Source of the DNA: Clostridia bacterium
GTDB lineage: Bacteria > Bacillota > Clostridia > Oscillospirales > Acutalibacteraceae
Direction of reading: 5' to 3'
Length of the DNA: 14,262 nt
NCBI GenBank assembly: GCA_017454565.1
Contig: JAFTCS010000266.1
Location: 1-14,262 of the forward strand
Below the pieces are notes generated by a model. That model was given only the letters and a program-made list of their open reading frames with translations. It did not search any database and was not told the DNA's origin. The position numbers and the translations under genes are program-made. Positions 12,742 to 14,262 of this stretch are shown one piece after another (position 1 is the stretch's first letter; each line of letters begins with the position of its first letter).

Positions 12742-13746
12742 ATGAAAATACTATCCATTGAAAGCTCGTGCGATGAAACTGCGGCTGCCGTAGTCGAGGA
12801 CGGACGACAGGTGCTTTCCAATGTGGTGGCGTCTCAGGTGGAGGAACATAAGCTCTACGGCGGTGTTGTACCTGAGATAGCCTCACGCAGACACTGCGAA
12901 GCCATAAATGGCGTTGTAAAAAAGGCTCTTGAGGATGCCGGCGTTACTCTTAGCGGCATTGACGCCATTGCTGTAACCTACGCTCCGGGACTTATAGGTG
13001 CGCTTTTAGTCGGCGTAAATTTTGCAAAGGGTCTGGCGCTTTCTTCCGGACTGCCGCTTGTGCCTGTGCATCACCTGCGCTCTCATATCGCGTCAAACTA
13101 CATTGCACACAAGGAGCTGGAGCCGCCTTTTCTGTGTCTGGTGGTGTCTGGCGGTCACAGCCATATTGTTGAAGTCAAAGGCTACACCGATATGAAGGTC
13201 ATCGGCAAAACAAGAGATGACGCCGCCGGAGAAGCTTTTGACAAGGCTGCCCGTACCATGGGTATGCCATATCCTGGAGGAATACATCTGGACAAGGCTG
13301 CCGAAGAGGGTGATCCGCTTTCGTTCAGGCTGCCGCACCCAAAAGTAGAGGGTGCGCCCTATGATTTCAGCTTTTCGGGACTGAAAACGGCGGTGATAAA
13401 CCTTATTCATAACGCTTCACAAAAGGGCATCAGTCTGCCGGTGAACGATCTATCTGCAGCCTTCCGCAAGGCTGTGGTCGATAGTCTGACGGATAATTTT
13501 ATCAGAGCGGCTGAGGAGCTTGGATACAAGATCCTTGTGTTAGCCGGAGGAGTATCGGCAAACTCACTTCTGCGCAGGAGGATATCCGAAGAGTGCAGCA
13601 AACGCGGCTGGAGATGTTTTTACCCGCCCATAGAGCTTTGCGGAGACAACGGCGCCATGGTCGGCGCACAGGGATATTACGAATATCTTGCCGGAAACAC
13701 AGCCTCTTCCGACCTGAACGCCAGAGCTACAATGACAATAGAATGA
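12742..13746 (+). CDS. tsaD: tRNA N6-threonylcarbamoyladenosine transferase subunit (TsaD/Gcp)
   Basis: The catalytic subunit that moves the threonylcarbamoyl group onto A37 of ANN-decoding tRNAs, working with TsaB and TsaE in bacteria. The 334 residues are normal. Motifs of the ASKHA fold are IESSCDETA (6-14), VVPEIASRRH (42-51), TYAPGLIGALLVG (79-91), VVSGGHSH (134-141), DDAAGEAFDKAARTMG (159-174), YPGG (177-180), FSFSGLKTA (209-217), AGGVSAN (268-274) and CGDNGAM (300-306). The metal ligands His111, His115 and Asp302 are present. The residues between the two histidines are LRS rather than the common LEG/MEA. AGAGGA precedes the ATG. tsaB and tsaE are not in this window, and a terminator follows the stop. 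Confidence 0.95.
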   Translation: MKILSIESSCDETAAAVVEDGRQVLSNVVASQVEEHKLYGGVVPEIASRRHCEAINGVVKKALEDAGVTLSGIDAIAVTYAPGLIGALLVGVNFAKGLALSSGLPLVPVHHLRSHIASNYIAHKELEPPFLCLVVSGGHSHIVEVKGYTDMKVIGKTRDDAAGEAFDKAARTMGMPYPGGIHLDKAAEEGDPLSFRLPHPKVEGAPYDFSFSGLKTAVINLIHNASQKGISLPVNDLSAAFRKAVVDSLTDNFIRAAEELGYKILVLAGGVSANSLLRRRISEECSKRGWRCFYPPIELCGDNGAMVGAQGYYEYLAGNTASSDLNARATMTIE

Positions 13747-13753
13747 ACCGAAG

Positions 13754-13791
13754 ATGCGGCAGACTGAACAAAAATCTGCTGCGTTTTTTTT
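13754..13791 (+). terminator. Intrinsic terminator of the phosphatase-rimI-tsaD operon
   Basis: ATGCGGCAGA (13754-13763) pairs with TCTGCTGCGT (13775-13784) over 10 bp with two G-T wobbles and an 11-base loop. Seven more T follow the stem. It lies 7 bases after the tsaD stop. Confidence 0.9.
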
Positions 13792-13799
13792 GTATGTTA

Positions 13800-13828
13800 T
13801 TGACAGTGCATAATATCAGTGATATAAT
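13800..13828 (+). promoter_or_regulatory. Near-ideal sigma-A promoter of the terminal lipoprotein gene
   Basis: A perfect -35 box TTGACA (13800-13805), an exact 17-base spacer, an extended TGA and a perfect -10 box TATAAT (13823-13828). A 13-base dyad, ATATCA-G-TGATAT (13813-13825), overlaps the start of the -10 box and is a candidate operator. Confidence 0.88.
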
Positions 13829-13872
13829 CTGAATAGTTATTCACAATTACCATGAAAGGAATGATAAATAAC

Positions 13873-14262
13873 ATGAAAAAAAGACTTGCGTTTTGCGCAG
13901 TGTTCCTCACACTGATATCCTCTGTCGGCTTTATGACAGGCTGCGGCACAGGCTTCGGCAGCAAAAAGTCATCAGATCCTAAAAGTGCAGTATCAAAGAT
14001 CGGCGAGATCAGTGCTGTCATATCTATTGCGCCGCCCACAAAAAGCATTTCGGATATTTCTTTCGATCAGTCTATTCCGATCAAGGTGGTATCTCCTGAG
14101 GCGTCAACCTCAAATCTGGTAAGCATCAAAGAGTTTATTTATAACGGCGGAGGACCCGAGCTTGTGGTCAATATGCTGAAAAGCGGCGATACCAGCGGTA
14201 TACTGGTATGGTCTGTAAGTTTTTCCAATGACGATTACATGGTAGTCGAAGCTAAAGCTACC
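13873..14262 (+). CDS. Putative lipoprotein, N-terminal part (runs off the window)
   Basis: An open frame of 130 codons with no stop before the window ends. Residues 1-23 are a lipoprotein signal peptide (MKKR start, hydrophobic core, FMTGC lipobox) with Cys24 as the lipidated residue. A Gly/Ser/Lys-rich linker (25-40) leads to a domain starting around 43 with alternating hydrophobic strands (IGEISAVISIAPP) and later LVVNMLKSGDTSGILVWSVS. I do not recognise the family. AAAGGA (13855-13860) lies 12 bases before the ATG at 13873, slightly long. An in-frame ATG at 13861 abuts that site and is therefore unlikely. The strong dedicated promoter suggests high or tightly regulated expression. Confidence 0.8.
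   Translation, partial: MKKRLAFCAVFLTLISSVGFMTGCGTGFGSKKSSDPKSAVSKIGEISAVISIAPPTKSISDISFDQSIPIKVVSPEASTSNLVSIKEFIYNGGGPELVVNMLKSGDTSGILVWSVSFSNDDYMVVEAKAT

Noticed and set aside
1..14262. CRISPR array, prophage, toxin-antitoxin pair or defence island
   Set aside because: There are no regularly spaced direct repeats, no integrase or transposase, no nuclease or toxin motifs; the genes are housekeeping.

Overview
The window looks like chromosomal DNA from a low- to mid-GC Gram-positive of the class Clostridia, most likely a Ruminococcus-like member of the Oscillospiraceae. This is an inference from protein style, from strong purine-rich ribosome binding sites, from near-consensus sigma-A promoters with 17-bp spacers, and from an arginine-phosphatase-type (YwlE-like) enzyme. 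It is a housekeeping region. I see no phage, transposase, CRISPR array, rRNA or tRNA gene.

Layout. Bases 1-348 hold a GC-rich hairpin repeat and then the leuC promoter. leuC-leuD (349-2126) encode the two subunits of isopropylmalate dehydratase and end at a bidirectional terminator. That terminator also serves a convergent small membrane-protein gene on the minus strand (2235-2420). murE-murF (2643-5507) encode two consecutive ligases of peptidoglycan precursor synthesis. They are followed by two separately promoted envelope genes: a Pro/Gln-rich membrane protein (5640-6092) and a lipoprotein with a degenerate parvulin/SurA-like layout (6277-7383). A strong terminator and a second, inverted repeat element precede alr (alanine racemase, 7749-8954) and polA (9009-11591). 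A third repeat copy with a chain of hairpins lies ahead of a low-molecular-weight phosphatase gene, rimI and tsaD (11803-13746). A terminator follows, then a near-ideal promoter and the start of a second lipoprotein gene that runs off the window.

How the genes fit together. Alr, MurE and MurF all belong to cell-wall precursor synthesis: D-alanine supply, addition of the third stem residue, and addition of D-Ala-D-Ala. They are in two transcription units with other envelope genes between them. TsaD makes the t6A modification of tRNA, and RimI acetylates protein N-termini. The usual partners TsaE and TsaB are absent here and the phosphatase occupies their place.

Nothing here is clearly a new biological system. 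The most interesting unexplained signals are: the family of structured intergenic repeats, two copies of which show a compensatory base-pair change in a conserved hairpin; the MurE variant with DNSR in place of the usual DNPR specificity motif; the small minus-strand membrane protein with a palindrome in its promoter; and dyads embedded in several promoters.
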